Below are positions 40,976 to 51,112 of a DNA stretch of 64,000 nt, piece by piece (within the stretch, counting starts at the first letter, position 1; the number at the start of each line of letters is the position of its first letter). The position numbers and the translations under genes are program-made. Below the pieces are notes generated by a model. The model ran no database searches and was not told the DNA's origin. It worked only from the letters and a program-made list of their open reading frames with translations. Origin of the DNA: Ruminococcus sp. YE71 (GTDB lineage: Bacteria; Bacillota; Clostridia; Oscillospirales; Ruminococcaceae). The DNA lies in assembly GCF_900119155.1 (NCBI RefSeq), contig NZ_FPIR01000013.1:62001-126000 (forward strand). The letters are read 5' to 3'.

Positions 40976-42754
40976 ATGTCGATCAATTCTTTACAGAAGC
41001 AGACAAACATCAATATTCAGGAGAAAGCAAATCTCATATGGGAGATCGCTACACATCTTGTGGGACTGTTCAAGCCGCACGAATACGGCAAAGTCATTCT
41101 GCCGATGACGGTGCTGAAGCGTTTCGATGATGCTCTTGCGCCGACAAAACAGGCAGTCGTTGAAATGGGCGAAAAGCTCGCAGGCATGAAAGTTGAGGGT
41201 GAAGCCCGTGACGGCGTTCTCTGCAAGACTTCCGGATATTCCTTCTATAATACAAGCAAGTTCGATTTCAATAAACTGGTATCAGACCCCGATAATATCG
41301 AATCGAATTTCGAGAACTATCTGCAGGGCTTTTCCTCAAACGTCAAGGACATTATTTCAAACTTCAAGTTCACCGATCAGGTGCGAACAATGGCTGACGG
41401 CAATGTTCTGTTCGTGGTGATACAGGAGTTTATCTCCGCTAAGGGCGATATGGCACCCGACAAGATCACCTCTACCGATATGGGTTACATTTTCGAGGAA
41501 CTTATCAGGAAATTCTCCGAGAGCTATGACGAGCAAGCCGGAGCGCACTTCACAAGCCGTGATATTATCTACCTTATGACAGAGCTGCTTATCGCTCCCG
41601 AAAAGGACGATATCAAGGCGAACGGCTGCACAAAGACCGCATACGATATGGCTATGGGTACCTCTCAGATGCTCGGTTGTCTGACGGAGCGCCTGACCGA
41701 CATCAGCGAAGATGCCGACCTCACCTGTTTCGGAGAGGAGTTCAATCCTGAGACATACGCTATCGCAAAGGCTGATATGCTTATCAAGGGCGGCAACGCT
41801 TCGGGCATGATGTACGGCGATACGCTCAACGATGATAAATTCAGCGGCTACGAGTTTGACTACATCATTTCCAATCCGCCTTTCGGTATCGATTGGAAGC
41901 GTGAAAAGACAGAAGTCGAAGCCGAAGCTAAGAAAGGCTATGACGGACGATTCGGTCCGGGACTGCCTGCCATTTCCGACGGTCAGATGCTCTTTATGCT
42001 CAACGGTGTCAAGAAGCTGAAAGAGGGCAGCGGACGTATGGCGATCATTCAGAACGGCTCGTCCCTGTTCACTGGCGATGCAGGCAGCGGTGCTTCGGAG
42101 ATACGCCGTTACGTTATCACGGAAGATATGGTCGAAGCGATCATTCAGATGCCGACAGACCTGTTTTACAACACGGGCATTTCCACCTATATCTGGGTGC
42201 TGACAAAGGGCAAGCCTGCACACCGTCTGGGAAAAGTTCAGCTCATTGACGCTTCAAAATGCTTTGTGAAGCGCCGCAAGAACATCGGCAACAAGCGTGT
42301 TGACCTTGATGACAAGTGCATTGAGCTTATCATGAAAGCCTACATGGAGTTTGAAAATGAAGTCTATACCGACGGCGAGCTTGTTGTGGAGTCAAAGACC
42401 TTCGACAATGATTTCTTCGGCTTTACAAAGGTGACTGTCGAGACAGCACAGGCAGATGAAAACGGCAAGGCTATCCTGAAAAAGGGCAAGCCGCAGGCTG
42501 TCAAGGGCGCAAGCGGCAGCGAGATCATTCCGCTTTCGGAGGATATTGACGAGTATATCGCAAAGAACGTCCTGCCGTACAATCCGCTGGCATTCGCTGA
42601 CCGCAAGAAAGACAAGGTAGGCTATGAGATACCGTTCACAAGGCTTTTTTACAAATTTACCGCCCCGCAGTCCTTGGAGGATATCTTTGCGGATATCAAA
42701 GCACTGGAGGAGGAAGAAACAACACTGATGAAGGAGCTGTTTGGTAATGCGTGA
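40976..42754 (+). CDS. hsdM: Type I restriction-modification methyltransferase subunit HsdM
   Basis: The 592-residue protein has the HsdM N-terminal helical bundle (LIWEIATHLVGLFKPHEYGK then VILPMTVLKRFDDAL) and the methyltransferase domain. SAM motif I is YDMAMGTSQMLG (an unusual form of DPACGTGG), and motif IV is ISNPPFGIDWK. The HFTSRDIIYLMTELL segment before motif I is classic. It methylates adenine in the HsdS-defined sequence and is part of the HsdR2M2S complex. The RBS is AAGGAGTGAGAGT; its end overlaps hsdS by 8 nt. Confidence 0.95.
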   Translation: MSINSLQKQTNINIQEKANLIWEIATHLVGLFKPHEYGKVILPMTVLKRFDDALAPTKQAVVEMGEKLAGMKVEGEARDGVLCKTSGYSFYNTSKFDFNKLVSDPDNIESNFENYLQGFSSNVKDIISNFKFTDQVRTMADGNVLFVVIQEFISAKGDMAPDKITSTDMGYIFEELIRKFSESYDEQAGAHFTSRDIIYLMTELLIAPEKDDIKANGCTKTAYDMAMGTSQMLGCLTERLTDISEDADLTCFGEEFNPETYAIAKADMLIKGGNASGMMYGDTLNDDKFSGYEFDYIISNPPFGIDWKREKTEVEAEAKKGYDGRFGPGLPAISDGQMLFMLNGVKKLKEGSGRMAIIQNGSSLFTGDAGSGASEIRRYVITEDMVEAIIQMPTDLFYNTGISTYIWVLTKGKPAHRLGKVQLIDASKCFVKRRKNIGNKRVDLDDKCIELIMKAYMEFENEVYTDGELVVESKTFDNDFFGFTKVTVETAQADENGKAILKKGKPQAVKGASGSEIIPLSEDIDEYIAKNVLPYNPLAFADRKKDKVGYEIPFTRLFYKFTAPQSLEDIFADIKALEEEETTLMKELFGNA

Positions 42755-44024
42755 GATGAAAGATAGCGGAGTGGCTTGGATTGGGGAGATACCCGAAACA
42801 TGGTCTATAAATAAAATGAAGTATATCGGAACATATATAAATGGATACGCTTTTAAGCCAGATGATTGGGGAAATACAGGATTACCTATTATTCGCATTC
42901 AGGATTTAACAGGAAGCAATAATAATCCTAATTACTTCAATGGAAATATAGATCAGAAATACTATGTGAAAAATGGAGATATTCTTGTATCTTGGGCTGC
43001 AACATTAGATGCCTTTGAATGGAACAAGGGTGAAGGCTGGCTTAATCAGCATATATTCAAAGCTATTCCACAAAAGGATATTGTATCAAAACCTTATTAT
43101 ATTTGGCTATTAAAAGTAGCGATGTCTTACATGAATGATGATAATAAACATGGAATAATGATGCAACACATCACATTACCTGTTTTTAACAATTTTTCTA
43201 TTGCAATTCCTCCTCTCGAAGACCAACAAAAAATCGCCGCCCACCTCGACCGCAAATGCACCCAGATAGACGCTCTCATCTCCAACGCACAGCAGCAGAT
43301 CGAAAAGCTGAAAGCCTACAAGCAGAGCGTTATCACCGAGACTGTCACAAAGGGGCTTGATCCTGATGTGGCTATGAAGGATAGCGGGTATGATTTTATA
43401 GGCATGATTCCGGCTTCATGGGAGATTTGCAAGCTCAGACATATCGGTACACCTCAAAATGGCATCAGCAAGGGCGGAGAGTTTTTTGGAACAGGATTTC
43501 CTTTTGTGAGTTATGGTGATATCTATAAAAACTTCACATTGCCTGAAGCAGTTGACGGCTTAGTAAATACAACTGAAACAGAAAGAAAGCAATATTCCGT
43601 GGAGCGTGGAGATATCTTCTTCACAAGGACATCTGAAACCATTGAGGAAGTTGGTTTTTCGTGTGTGTGTGAAAAGACCATTCCTGATGCAACCTTTGCA
43701 GGATTCGTAATAAGAGTACGTCCGTTTAATGATAAACTGCTAACAGGATTTGCGAAATATTATTTCAGAAGTAGTCACCATAGATTCTATCTTGTCAAAG
43801 AAATGAATCTCGTAACAAGAGCAAGCCTGAGTCAGGGACTATTAAAAAGTATGCCCGTTTTAGTCCCAACAAAAGAAGAACAACAAGAAATCTCCGACTA
43901 CCTCGACCACAAATGCTCCCAGATAGACAAGCTCATCGCCCTCAAACAGCAGAAGATCGAGAAGTTACAGCAGTATAAAAAATCCCTGATATATGAATAT
44001 GTGACAGGCAAAAAAGGAGTATAA
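42747..44024 (+). CDS. hsdS: Type I restriction-modification specificity subunit HsdS
   Basis: I take ATG 42747 (MREMKDSGVAWIGEIPETW), preceded by AAGGAGCTGTTTGGTA. The 425-residue subunit has the usual two-fold layout: first target-recognition domain (about 10-150), conserved coil PLEDQQKIAAHLDRKCTQID, and a second half starting MKDSGYDFIGMIPASWE with its own domain (about 215-370). A final coil EEQQEISDYLDHKCSQIDKL follows. The two conserved halves are near repeats while the recognition domains are AT-rich and divergent, which is typical of shuffled hsdS. It sets the bipartite target for HsdM and HsdR. Confidence 0.95.
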   Translation: MREMKDSGVAWIGEIPETWSINKMKYIGTYINGYAFKPDDWGNTGLPIIRIQDLTGSNNNPNYFNGNIDQKYYVKNGDILVSWAATLDAFEWNKGEGWLNQHIFKAIPQKDIVSKPYYIWLLKVAMSYMNDDNKHGIMMQHITLPVFNNFSIAIPPLEDQQKIAAHLDRKCTQIDALISNAQQQIEKLKAYKQSVITETVTKGLDPDVAMKDSGYDFIGMIPASWEICKLRHIGTPQNGISKGGEFFGTGFPFVSYGDIYKNFTLPEAVDGLVNTTETERKQYSVERGDIFFTRTSETIEEVGFSCVCEKTIPDATFAGFVIRVRPFNDKLLTGFAKYYFRSSHHRFYLVKEMNLVTRASLSQGLLKSMPVLVPTKEEQQEISDYLDHKCSQIDKLIALKQQKIEKLQQYKKSLIYEYVTGKKGV

Positions 44025-44029
44025 TGATA

Positions 44030-44830
44030 ATGGAAAAAGAATTTGGAAAATATACAGCTTTTGAAACTCTTTTAAGGATTAACAGCAACGAATGTAAGTA
44101 TCATCCTTATAAGTGGTATCCGCACTCAATTGATAGTTTTAAAGCCTCGATTATTCTTGATTATAATGTAGAAGGGGCTGAAGCACTTTCAAAAAACTTA
44201 GCTTATAATTTGCAATATATACAATATCTTGAACTATGCTTCAAAGAACTTAAATTGTCGGATGTTTTATATACCATGCTTGTAAAAAATTATGTGATAA
44301 CCGGAATGTCAATATTAGAAGGTATATTCACTAATCTTTTAAAATCAAAGAATCTATACTCAACAACAGACATTGAAAAAATATATGAATTCACATCAGG
44401 AATAAAAAATGTATCAGAAAACTGTTTTTTTGACGGGGAAAACAGAAAAATCGAACCAGAAGAACAAAAGCAGCAGCTTGAGATAAAATCGACAGTATAT
44501 AAAAAAACAGAACGACATTATGAAGAAATGCATTTGCATAAAATGATTGAGGTAATAGAAAAGCATCGTAAAGACAATCCAAAGGTACTCGATGTTAGTC
44601 ACACCATTTATACGCCATTGAAGAGTCTGAAAGAATTGAGAAATAGAGTTCACCTTCAGATTTCTCAACATAATACTGACCATGATTATAATGCTTTCTC
44701 ATATATAGAAAAACAAGAGATGGGGTTTATTCTTTATCAAATATTAACCTCAGAAGGGATTTCACGAAATCCTGCAACTTTTGAATTCTTAGAAGTGAAT
44801 TGTATAAAAGAAAATGACGAAAACCAGTAA
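44030..44830 (+). CDS. Unknown AT-rich protein between hsdS and hsdR
   Basis: ATG at 44030 is preferred (GGAG at 10 nt); ATG at 44024, which overlaps the hsdS stop, is also possible. The roughly 266-residue protein is mostly helical, with no membrane segment or signal. A C-terminal segment LKSLKELRNRVHLQISQHN recalls HEPN-type RNA-cleaving proteins, but the Arg-to-His spacing is 3, not the canonical 4-6. Genes inserted between hsdS and hsdR are often extra antiphage or anti-restriction factors. The AT-rich codon use differs from hsdM and hsdR, so it seems a separate acquisition. Confidence 0.6.
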   Translation: MEKEFGKYTAFETLLRINSNECKYHPYKWYPHSIDSFKASIILDYNVEGAEALSKNLAYNLQYIQYLELCFKELKLSDVLYTMLVKNYVITGMSILEGIFTNLLKSKNLYSTTDIEKIYEFTSGIKNVSENCFFDGENRKIEPEEQKQQLEIKSTVYKKTERHYEEMHLHKMIEVIEKHRKDNPKVLDVSHTIYTPLKSLKELRNRVHLQISQHNTDHDYNAFSYIEKQEMGFILYQILTSEGISRNPATFEFLEVNCIKENDENQ

Positions 44831-44870
44831 TGTCATAATGAATAAATATCAAAAAGTGGGTGATTGTAAT

Positions 44871-47800
44871 ATGGATACAAAAGAAAAGCGCTTTGAACAG
44901 GATATCGAGACTTTCTTCCTCTCCGATGATGGCGGATACGTTTCGCTGAAAAGCAGTCAGTTCGATGTTGACAAGTGCATCTGTATGGACGTGCTGTGCA
45001 GGTTCATCGAAAAGACACAGCCGAAAGCGTGGGCGAAATACCTCAAATACTACGGCGAGAACGCACAGGAAAAGCTCTATTTCCGCCTTGAAAAGTGCAT
45101 CAGCGAACAGGGCTTGATCTACGTTCTCCGCCACGGTATCGAAGACCTCGGCATCAAGCTGAAAGTCTGCTACTTCAAGCCCGAAACCGCCCTCAATGAT
45201 ATAGATGTGGAGCATTATGAAGCGAATATCCTCGGCTGTACAAGGCAGTTCCGCTATTCTCCCCACAACACCAATACCATTGATATGGTGCTGTCGGTGA
45301 ACGGTATCCCCGTTGTTTCGATAGAGCTGAAAAATCAGCTCACCGGACAGGACTATCAGTGTGCGATCAGGCAGTATAAGAACGACCGCAGCAGCAAGGA
45401 GTTCTGTTTCCGCCTTGACCACCGCTTCCTTGTGTATTTCGCAGTTGACCTCTATGAAGCGTGGATGACAACACAGCTCAAAGACGGAAACACCTATTTT
45501 ATGCCGTTCAATCAGGGTTCAAACGGCGCAGGTGTCAGCGGCGGCGCGGGCAACCCCGACTATCCCGACGGCTATGCAACGCACTACCTGTGGGAAGAAG
45601 TGTTGCAGCGTGATTCCCTCATGGATATTCTTTACAGGTTCGTTTCCCATGTCAAGGAAAAAGATGAGGAGACAGGCAAGCTGAAAGAAAAGCTCCTGTT
45701 TCCCCGTTATCATCAGTATGATGTAGTGCGGAAAGTCCTTGCCGATGTCAAGGAGAACGGTTCGGGCAAAAACTACCTGATTCAGCACAGCGCTGGTTCG
45801 GGCAAGTCAAACTCTATTGCGTGGATCGCCTATCGTCTTGCGTCCGTCCACGATGCAAACGACGAGGGAATATTCGATTCCGTTATCGTAGTCACAAACC
45901 GTGTAGTCCTCGACGGACAGTTACAGGATACGATCAACAGCTTTGAGCATAAGGTCGGTCTCGTTGAAGCGATCGACGATAAGAAAAATTCACACAGCCT
46001 TGCAGAAGCGATCAACGATGGAAAGAAGATCATCATCAGCACCGTGCAGAAGTTCCTGTTTGGCTACAAGGATATGGACAGCTATAAGGGTAAGAAGTTT
46101 GCTATCATCATTGATGAAGCACATCAGGGACAGAGCGGCGAAAGTGCCAGAATGCTCCGCAGAAGCCTTATCGACATTGGTGTAGCAGTAAAGGAATACG
46201 CAGAGGAACAGGAGATCGACGTGGAAGATGTTGACCTCACCGATGAATTTATCAACAGCGTAGTAGGTCAGGGCAGACACGCAAACCAGTCTTTCTTCGC
46301 ATTCACCGCAACACCGAAAGGTCCGACGATAGAGGTGTTTGGAACTGAGTATATCGGCGCTGACGGTACACCAACAAAATTGCCGTTCCATGTATATTCT
46401 ATGAAGCAAGCAATTGAAGAAGGTTTTATTCTTGACGTGTTACAGGACTATACCACGATCCGTGAAGCATTCAAGCTCGTGAAGGTTTCCGAGGACAATC
46501 CTGAGCTGATAGAGGGTGCGGCATCGAAAGCGCTGTTCAAGTATTATAAGAAGCACGGCTATACGATCACACAGAAAACAGAAATGCTCATGGCGAATTT
46601 CCTTGCAAACGGCAGATTCCAGATCGGCGGCAAGGGCAAAGCAATGGTCGTTGCCGACAGCAGAGCCAACGCAGTACGTTATTACCTTGCAATCAAGCAG
46701 TACCTGAAAGATCACCCGCAGGAATCGGCAGGCTGTGATGTTATGATCGCATTTTCAGGCGAGATCACGCTGGAAGAAATGCCAATGGAGAAGCCGTTTA
46801 CCGAAGCCACTATGAACCTTGACGAAAACGGAAAGTGCATCACAACCGATAAAAAGTTCAGAAAAGTGTTCCACAGCAGTCAGTATAATATCCTCGTTGT
46901 AGCCAATAAGTATCAGACAGGTTTTGACGAACCGCTGCTTCATTCCATGTATGTAGATAAAAAGCTGAAAAGCGTAGCAGCCGTGCAGACACTTTCCCGT
47001 CTAAACCGTACTTGCTTCGGAAAGGCAAGCACCTTTGTCCTTGACTTTGAAAATACCGAGGAAAACATCAAAAAAGCATTTCAGCCGTTCTATGAGGAGT
47101 CTTCTATGGAAGGCGCAACAGACCTGAATGTGGTGTATGACCTCAGAAACAAGTTGAACGAGTATATGCTGTTCAATTATGATGATGTCGAGAAGTTCAA
47201 CGACTTTATGTCAAAGCAGACAGGGAAAGGGCAGAATGCAGCAGCACTCGGCAAGCTCGCAGGAATGTTCCGTCCTGTGATTGACAGATACAGAGATCTT
47301 TCCGAGGACGATCAGTATGCAGTCCGTGACTATCTCCGCAAGTTTACAAGAACTTATGCGTATATCACCCAGATCGTCAGACTGCACGACAAAGACCTGT
47401 TTGCTGAATATCTGTACACTTCCAATCTTCTGAGACTGCTTCCGAAATCAGGAAAGGATATCGTTGATATAGATGACAAAGTCAGACTGGAATATGCTAA
47501 CCTGAAAGAAACGCATACCGGAGCGATCATACTCGATGAAAAGAAAGTTGTATGGGTTCCCGGCGGAGCAACTGCTCCCAAGAAGCCCAACAAGAAAAAG
47601 GACACTTTACAGAGTATCATAGATAAGGTCAACGAACGATTTGACGGTCAGTTCACCGATGCAGACAGGGTTATTATCGAAGGTATCTATCGTATGTTTA
47701 TGGACGATAAAGACGTTAAGAAATTCAAGAAATACGCCAGCGACAACAGCACAGAAATGTTCGTCAATTCCCTGTTCCCGGAGAAATTCAAGGAGATCGT

Positions 47801-47924
47801 TACACAGTGTTTTCTTGATAACAACGAATCATTCCAGAAGCTGTTCAACGATCCTGAGTTTTATCAAAAAGTGCAGGATGTTATGGCAAAAGAGTTGTAT
47901 AAGTCGTTGAGAAAAGATTCATAA
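44871..47924 (+). CDS. hsdR: Type I restriction endonuclease/translocase subunit HsdR
   Basis: The ATG at 44871 (MDTKEKRFEQDIETFF) is chosen since alignment to HsdR proteins usually begins there; ATGs at 44814 and 44838 are in frame but lie in or near the previous gene. The 1017-residue subunit has the PD-(D/E)xK nuclease (NTIDMVLSVNGIPVVSIELKN), SF2 Walker A QHSAGSGKSNSIAW, DEAH box IIDEAHQGQSGE, FAFTATPKGPT (motif III) and QTGFDEPLLHSMYVDK with LSRLNRT (motifs V/VI). A C-terminal helical region that docks to HsdM follows. It cleaves unmethylated DNA after ATP-driven translocation. Confidence 0.95.
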   Translation: MDTKEKRFEQDIETFFLSDDGGYVSLKSSQFDVDKCICMDVLCRFIEKTQPKAWAKYLKYYGENAQEKLYFRLEKCISEQGLIYVLRHGIEDLGIKLKVCYFKPETALNDIDVEHYEANILGCTRQFRYSPHNTNTIDMVLSVNGIPVVSIELKNQLTGQDYQCAIRQYKNDRSSKEFCFRLDHRFLVYFAVDLYEAWMTTQLKDGNTYFMPFNQGSNGAGVSGGAGNPDYPDGYATHYLWEEVLQRDSLMDILYRFVSHVKEKDEETGKLKEKLLFPRYHQYDVVRKVLADVKENGSGKNYLIQHSAGSGKSNSIAWIAYRLASVHDANDEGIFDSVIVVTNRVVLDGQLQDTINSFEHKVGLVEAIDDKKNSHSLAEAINDGKKIIISTVQKFLFGYKDMDSYKGKKFAIIIDEAHQGQSGESARMLRRSLIDIGVAVKEYAEEQEIDVEDVDLTDEFINSVVGQGRHANQSFFAFTATPKGPTIEVFGTEYIGADGTPTKLPFHVYSMKQAIEEGFILDVLQDYTTIREAFKLVKVSEDNPELIEGAASKALFKYYKKHGYTITQKTEMLMANFLANGRFQIGGKGKAMVVADSRANAVRYYLAIKQYLKDHPQESAGCDVMIAFSGEITLEEMPMEKPFTEATMNLDENGKCITTDKKFRKVFHSSQYNILVVANKYQTGFDEPLLHSMYVDKKLKSVAAVQTLSRLNRTCFGKASTFVLDFENTEENIKKAFQPFYEESSMEGATDLNVVYDLRNKLNEYMLFNYDDVEKFNDFMSKQTGKGQNAAALGKLAGMFRPVIDRYRDLSEDDQYAVRDYLRKFTRTYAYITQIVRLHDKDLFAEYLYTSNLLRLLPKSGKDIVDIDDKVRLEYANLKETHTGAIILDEKKVVWVPGGATAPKKPNKKKDTLQSIIDKVNERFDGQFTDADRVIIEGIYRMFMDDKDVKKFKKYASDNSTEMFVNSLFPEKFKEIVTQCFLDNNESFQKLFNDPEFYQKVQDVMAKELYKSLRKDS

Positions 47925-47929
47925 GATTT

Positions 47930-47965
47930 AAGAGCCGTATGTGAGTTAAGCTCCTAACGGCTCTT
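47930..47965 (+). terminator. Hairpin after hsdR
   Basis: AAGAGCCGT and ACGGCTCTT form a 9-bp stem with an 18-nt loop, followed by ATAGGATAAAA rather than a T-run. Partial termination or mRNA end protection is possible. Confidence 0.5.
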
Positions 47966-48008
47966 ATAGGATAAAATGTAAATCTGTAACAGAGAGGAGA
48001 AAAATATA

Positions 48009-50849
48009 ATGGATGCACCTTTACGCATAGACGAGCAGATAATGAACAGTGACAGAGTTATTTGCCGTCATATTGATAGCATAGAAAAATCTACAATTGG
48101 AGAAATATCTCAGGACATTCTTTCGCATCTTCGCCATTTTGTCGAACATATTATGCTGAAGATTTATGCCAATGGAGAGGATATCGAAGATTCACATGAA
48201 AATGTTCAAAAAGCAGTAAAGTATGTTAAAAGCCAGATGAAATTGAAGCATATTGCACGTTTTCATCGTTTCTTGCAGGTATCTGTATCTCATAGAACTT
48301 TAGCAGAAGAAAATGCTAATCGATTGATGCTCAAATATTATGAATATCTTCTGAGAATAAAGAATTATCTTCAGGACAATTATTCTATGGAAGTCCTCCA
48401 TAACCTTGAAAAGTTTCCTATTGAAATAGATGATAGTTATAAAGAATACTATGAGAAGATTTCTGAGAAAATTGAATTATACCATACTCCTATAAGAGAA
48501 GGATTTCGATTTGACCGGTTTTATATCCAATCAATAAAGCCATTTTTTGTAAACGGGAAAATATACTATGAAGTTGCGTTCATACCGGCAAATGATAAAG
48601 CAAGCAAAACAGATCGGATCATTGCGTTTACAGACATTGAATTATCCGATTATTACGCTGTCAGATTTGCTATAGCCAATAATTCAATTGAAATTTTTGG
48701 AAAAACCATGCCCATACGAGTTATTGTCAATTGGGAAGTGAATATTCGTCCTTGTGAATTCTATAATTTTGCAAAACTGATTTACAAGAATGCCCCTAAG
48801 TTATCTAAAGCCGAACAGAAGCATTTATCACAATATTTAACTGATACCGGAGCCAATTTATCCGAGCTCCTTGATATTTCAGATGAAGCCTTTGCTAATT
48901 TACGCGGTAAAATCGTTCCAAATTCAAGTTCCACATTTTTCTTTGATATTCTGGATTATTGCAGAGAGCTTTTACGAAATCAAAGCCCAGGAGCTAATAT
49001 CCTTAAGTATCTATTATTTCATATGACAAATAGGATAATAAAAGCACAATACAAGGAGCAATGGAAATGGGATTATTATAATGGTTGTTGGGAATACATA
49101 GGTCAAAACTCTTTGCTTTCTGATCTTTATTTAGCAAATGAATGTATACCTTTTGATAATATGCCATTTTGTTCTGCTCTTAGAAAACACGTTCCGAGCA
49201 TTTCTGATATATTTGATTGCTTTGAGATATCAGGACGAGAACATGAGATTATTGCTTGGTTTATCAGGCATAATACAGAACAAAAAGGTATTCTTTTCAC
49301 AAAATTAGAAAAGAGTGATGACGGGAAATATAAATTATTGGATTTTGAAGATGTTGAAAGCCTTGTAAATGTTTATAACAGCCGACTTTATAAGAATCGT
49401 ACTCAACAAGCACGAAAGCTTATCATAAAAAATGATTTTATTTTTATAGAAAGCTATAAAGAAGATACGGTTTCTATAATTCAAACTGTAAAAAGCCTGA
49501 CCACTAATGGAATTCCTAATCACGCTAACACAGCGAAGCATTGGATAGATACTCAAGATAATAGCGATCTGTCAGATGAGAAAAAAGATGCCTTAATCAA
49601 TTTGTTTGATAAATCGAAAGTGGCTTTGATTTATGGTGCAGCAGGAACTGGAAAAACGACATTGATCAATTATATTTCAACATTTTTCAAGGACTACTCT
49701 CGGTTGTACTTAGCTCACACAAATCCAGCGGTAAACAATTTGAAAAGAAAAGTGAGCGCATCATCAAAATGCAATTTTATGACTATCACCAAATTTAATA
49801 ATCCGTATGCTAAAGATGTAAAAAGAGATTATGATATTCTCATAATAGATGAGTGTAGTACTGTAAGTAATAAAAGTATGAGAAAGGTTCTTGAACTTGC
49901 TCAGTACAAGCTTTTAATTTTGGTAGGAGATATATACCAGATCGAGGCTATCGAATTTGGAAATTGGTTTAATGCAGTAAGATTCTTTATTCCTCCAACA
50001 TCAGTATGCGAATTAAAAAAACCATTTAGAACAGAAAGTAAGCAATTATTAGACCTATGGGATAATGTCAGAAAAATGCAGGGTAATAATGAGGATAGTG
50101 ATGTTCTTGACAGATTACAAGCAGGTGAGTTTTCGGCAGAACTGGATACTTCAATATTCACTTCTGCAGCAGAAAATGAAATTATACTTTGCTTAAACTA
50201 TGGAGGACTTTACGGTATTAATAATATCAATCATTTCATGCAAGAAAACAATAACGGTAAAGAGATTTATCGTGGCATACAAAGATACAAAGTCGGTGAT
50301 CCTATTCTATTCAACGATGCTGCCGATTCGTTTTTTAGCAGTGATGAAGACGAAGTTCCTGTTATTCATAATAATATGAAAGCTAAAATCGTAGATTTCG
50401 CTGTTTTAAATGAAGGTCAGGCAAATGAGTCGATTCAATTTGATGTCGAACTTGATAAACCTCTTATAGAATTAAATATGGATAATCGTAACTTCAACAT
50501 CATAGGAACGAACCAGGAGGGAAACTCGATTATTCGGTTTGAAGTCTTTAAGAATAAAAGCACTGACGAGGACGATGACGAAACTTCAAGGGCTACGGTT
50601 CCGTTTCAAATAGCTTATGCTGTCTCAATCCATAAAGCACAAGGTTTGGAATATGACTCTGTTAAAATAGTTATAACCGATGAAATAGATGAACTTATAA
50701 CTCACAGCATATTCTATACTGCAATTACTCGTGCTAAGAAAAGACTGAAGATTTATTGGTCTAAATCTGTTGAACAGAAAATACTTGAAAGAATCAAGCC
50801 TATTGATAACCGTCAGGATATCGCATTATTGAAAAGCGAAATAGTCTGA
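48009..50849 (+). CDS. HEPN-domain SF1 helicase, probable abortive-infection protein
   Basis: The 946-residue protein has an N-terminal helical domain containing ISQDILSHLRHFVEHIMLKI, whose R-x4-H matches the HEPN RNase motif. A long middle region follows (about 120-520), then an SF1 helicase: Walker A LIYGAAGTGKTTLINYI, Walker B ILIIDECSTVSNKSM, motif III LILVGDIYQIEAI, motif IV-like KKPFRTESKQLLDLW, motif V AYAVSIHKAQGLEYDSVKI and motif VI FYTAITRAKKRL. HEPN-helicase fusions are known or predicted RNA-targeting defense proteins. It is AT-rich, has a GAGAGGAG RBS, and follows the type I system, from which a hairpin separates it. Confidence 0.75.
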   Translation: MDAPLRIDEQIMNSDRVICRHIDSIEKSTIGEISQDILSHLRHFVEHIMLKIYANGEDIEDSHENVQKAVKYVKSQMKLKHIARFHRFLQVSVSHRTLAEENANRLMLKYYEYLLRIKNYLQDNYSMEVLHNLEKFPIEIDDSYKEYYEKISEKIELYHTPIREGFRFDRFYIQSIKPFFVNGKIYYEVAFIPANDKASKTDRIIAFTDIELSDYYAVRFAIANNSIEIFGKTMPIRVIVNWEVNIRPCEFYNFAKLIYKNAPKLSKAEQKHLSQYLTDTGANLSELLDISDEAFANLRGKIVPNSSSTFFFDILDYCRELLRNQSPGANILKYLLFHMTNRIIKAQYKEQWKWDYYNGCWEYIGQNSLLSDLYLANECIPFDNMPFCSALRKHVPSISDIFDCFEISGREHEIIAWFIRHNTEQKGILFTKLEKSDDGKYKLLDFEDVESLVNVYNSRLYKNRTQQARKLIIKNDFIFIESYKEDTVSIIQTVKSLTTNGIPNHANTAKHWIDTQDNSDLSDEKKDALINLFDKSKVALIYGAAGTGKTTLINYISTFFKDYSRLYLAHTNPAVNNLKRKVSASSKCNFMTITKFNNPYAKDVKRDYDILIIDECSTVSNKSMRKVLELAQYKLLILVGDIYQIEAIEFGNWFNAVRFFIPPTSVCELKKPFRTESKQLLDLWDNVRKMQGNNEDSDVLDRLQAGEFSAELDTSIFTSAAENEIILCLNYGGLYGINNINHFMQENNNGKEIYRGIQRYKVGDPILFNDAADSFFSSDEDEVPVIHNNMKAKIVDFAVLNEGQANESIQFDVELDKPLIELNMDNRNFNIIGTNQEGNSIIRFEVFKNKSTDEDDDETSRATVPFQIAYAVSIHKAQGLEYDSVKIVITDEIDELITHSIFYTAITRAKKRLKIYWSKSVEQKILERIKPIDNRQDIALLKSEIV

Positions 50850-50860
50850 GGTGATTTTAG

Positions 50861-50894
50861 GAGGGCGAGCTGCCGTTACTGACACCTCGCCCTC
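50861..50894. terminator. Bidirectional terminator between convergent genes
   Basis: GAGGGCGAG and CTCGCCCTC form a 9-bp stem. T-rich sequence follows on the plus strand (TTAGATTATTTG); the minus-strand tail (CTAAAATCA) is weaker. Confidence 0.65.
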
Positions 50895-50899
50895 TTAGA

Positions 50900-51112
50900 T
50901 TATTTGTCAGCATCACTGCACTCGTCAAGTCCGTGAAGTAGCTGAATGTATACGCACTCCGCACGTTCATGTTCCTCGCCGTCCGTAGACATCATAAGTT
51001 CAAGGAAATATGCCCTCGCTTCCTCATAGTCCGTCCAGACCTCACGTCTGCCGTTGCAAATGGTAGTGACCTTGCGTGACTTCGGCATTGCCAATTCTGA
51101 GATTTTCAACAT
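50900..51112 (-). CDS. Small element-associated hypothetical protein, 70 residues
   Basis: I choose ATG 51112 (MLKISELAMPKSRKVTTICN) with TATGGAGGTCACAGCT upstream; ATG 51127 has no RBS. The 70-residue acidic-tailed protein has a short beta-rich start (SRKVTTICNGRREVWTDYEEARAYFLELM) and a Cys near each end. I recall such small proteins as frequent passengers of Firmicutes integrative elements, of unknown role, but could not check. Confidence 0.65.
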   Translation of the reverse strand: MLKISELAMPKSRKVTTICNGRREVWTDYEEARAYFLELMMSTDGEEHERAECVYIQLLHGLDECSDADK

